Positions 63,127 through 64,000 of a stretch of DNA of 64,000 nucleotides are shown piece after piece (the first letter of the stretch is position 1; the number at the start of each line of letters is the position of its first letter). The DNA is taken from assembly GCF_036013935.1 (NCBI RefSeq), contig NZ_CP107902.1, positions 7,101,001 through 7,165,000 on the forward strand, read 5' to 3'. The stretch comes from Streptomyces sp. NBC_00461 (GTDB taxonomy: Bacteria; Actinomycetota; Actinomycetes; Streptomycetales; Streptomycetaceae). The translations under genes were made by a program, and so were the position numbers. The notes under the pieces are model-generated. The model saw nothing but the letters and a program-made list of their open reading frames with translations. It did not search any database and was not told the origin of the DNA.

Positions 63127-64000
63127 TCAGCCGACAGGGCGTCCGTGAGCCCTCAGGGTGCGCAGCGCCTCGATGGTCACCATGGGGCGTGCCTCCAGAG
63201 CCGTGCCCGGCGCCCACTGGCGCCAGTTGACCGGCCAGCCGCCGTCCGCCTCCTGCGCGTCGGCGAGGAAGTCGAGGGAGCGTGCCATCTCGGCATCCGT
63301 GAACCACGCGCGCGCGAGGGAGCCAGGCGTCTTCGCGTAGTCGTGCGGGAAGTGGCGCTCGCCCGGGGCGTATCCGGGCGCGACCGGGTAGGCGGCGAGG
63401 TCGTCCGGGTCCAGCGCCACGAGGCGGTGGTCGCGCACCAGGCGGCCGAGGCGGTCGGCGGCCGCCTCCGCGCGTGGGCGGTCGGGTGTGGAGTCCAGGA
63501 AGGCCACGGCGGCCTCGATCTCGTAGGGGTGGGACTTCTCCAGCGACTCGACCGTGTGCCAGCAGAAGTCCGTGGCCCTGAACAGCCAGGCGTGCCACAC
63601 CTCGTTGCGGTGCAGCAGGCCCACCACCGGCCCCGTGGCGAGGAGTTCGCTCGGCGGATCGTCCACGATCGGGATGAACGGGGCCGCCGGATAGCCACGC
63701 TGGCCGGGGTGGACCGCCGGCAGGGCGCCGTCCGCCGTGGAGACGGACGTCAGATAGCGGCACACGCGTTCCACACGCTGTCCGCCGCAGCGCCCGATGG
63801 AGTCCAGGACACGCAGCGCGTGCGCGGTGTGCAGTGGCTGGCTGACCGGGCCGCGCAGATCGGGCTCCAGCGCGTGGCCGTAGCCGCCGTCCTCGTTGCG
63901 GTAGGCGTCGAGCGCCGTTTCCACCGGGTCGGCGCCCCCGTTCAGGAAGTGGTGGGCGAAGAGGCGCTGTTCCAGTACGCGCGCGGTGAGCCAGACGAAG
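63127..64000 (-). CDS. Prenyltransferase/squalene-oxidase-repeat-like protein (N-terminus outside window)
   Basis: The frame is open from the window edge: FVWLTARVLEQRLFAHHFLN, then the segment to NEDGGYGHALEPDLRGP. Repeated alpha-alpha barrel features are visible, including NEDGGYGHALEPD, QPLHTAHALRVLDSIGR, VCRYLTSVSTADGALP and FLADAQEADGGWPVNW, typical of proteins with the prenyltransferase/squalene-cyclase toroid fold. The DxDD cyclase motif is not seen, so activity is uncertain. It is a common single gene in Streptomyces. About 291 codons are visible; the GTG at 63924 is internal, since the family-like sequence continues upstream. Confidence 0.85.
   Translation of the reverse strand, partial: FVWLTARVLEQRLFAHHFLNGGADPVETALDAYRNEDGGYGHALEPDLRGPVSQPLHTAHALRVLDSIGRCGGQRVERVCRYLTSVSTADGALPAVHPGQRGYPAAPFIPIVDDPPSELLATGPVVGLLHRNEVWHAWLFRATDFCWHTVESLEKSHPYEIEAAVAFLDSTPDRPRAEAAADRLGRLVRDHRLVALDPDDLAAYPVAPGYAPGERHFPHDYAKTPGSLARAWFTDAEMARSLDFLADAQEADGGWPVNWRQWAPGTALEARPMVTIEALRTLRAHGRPVG

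Overview
This 64 kb window is chromosomal DNA of a Streptomyces or very close relative. Coding sequence is very GC-rich with strong GC3 bias, GTG and TTG starts are common, and many genes overlap by 4 bp. The gene order (infB-rbfA-truB, ribF, rpsO-pnp-M16 peptidase-dapB, thyX-dapA-RNase J, an rrn operon, osaC/osaA-osaB, ftsK, rimO-pgsA-cinA-clgR, nei, lhr) follows the conserved core of Streptomyces chromosomes as I remember it. It is mostly housekeeping DNA with a few accessory or rapidly changing patches.

Layout. 1-3.7 kb: end of infB, a DUF503 gene, rbfA and truB (translation initiation, 30S maturation, tRNA modification). 4.0-8.3 kb: one very large unusual gene encoding a trypsin-like domain that lacks its serine, a P-loop domain with Arg in the Walker A lysine position, a 28-unit octapeptide repeat array and a helical-repeat tail. 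It also carries what looks like a Streptomyces intergenic repeat inside the reading frame. 8.4-9.4 kb: ribF. 9.5-12.6 kb: accessory patch (DinB/MDMPI-like protein, DoxX, cupin, LysR regulator with a palindromic site, IS remnant). 12.6-19.0 kb: proline-rich MinD/ParA-type ATPase resembling EspI of ESX systems, a PQQ-like propeller protein and a lone DUF397 protein, with no ESX secretion genes. 19.2-25.7 kb: rpsO, pnp, M16 peptidase, dapB and small membrane proteins. 25.9-30.1 kb: thyX interrupted by a 172-residue mini-intein, dapA and RNase J. 30.1-35.8 kb: 16S-23S-5S rRNA operon with leader promoters and a terminator. 35.9-36.7 kb: a decayed DegT-type aminotransferase and tRNA-Thr(GGT). 36.8-46.3 kb: osmoadaptation signalling genes osaC (minus strand), osaA (giant hybrid kinase with a long HAMP array) and osaB. 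46.4-53.6 kb: ftsK, a RodZ-like protein, rimO, pgsA, cinA and clgR. 53.9-64.0 kb: small membrane ORF, SDR, nei, lhr, AraC regulator, AzlC/AzlD exporter and a partial prenyltransferase-like gene running off the end.

The genes cooperate in a few blocks: ribosome assembly and RNA turnover (infB, rbfA, truB, rpsO, pnp, RNase J, rrn, tRNA, rimO); lysine/diaminopimelate and dTMP synthesis (dapB, dapA, thyX); osmotic-stress signalling (osaA, osaB, osaC); division, envelope and proteolysis control (ftsK, RodZ-like, pgsA, clgR); and DNA repair (nei, lhr).

Most noteworthy: the intein splitting the ThyX signature motif, the doubly altered protease/NTPase giant with its minisatellite and embedded repeat, the apparent orphan EspI-like ATPase, and the catalytic-core-less aminotransferase beside the rrn operon. 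Gene-family calls rest on motifs read by eye and on remembered family features; no database search was run.
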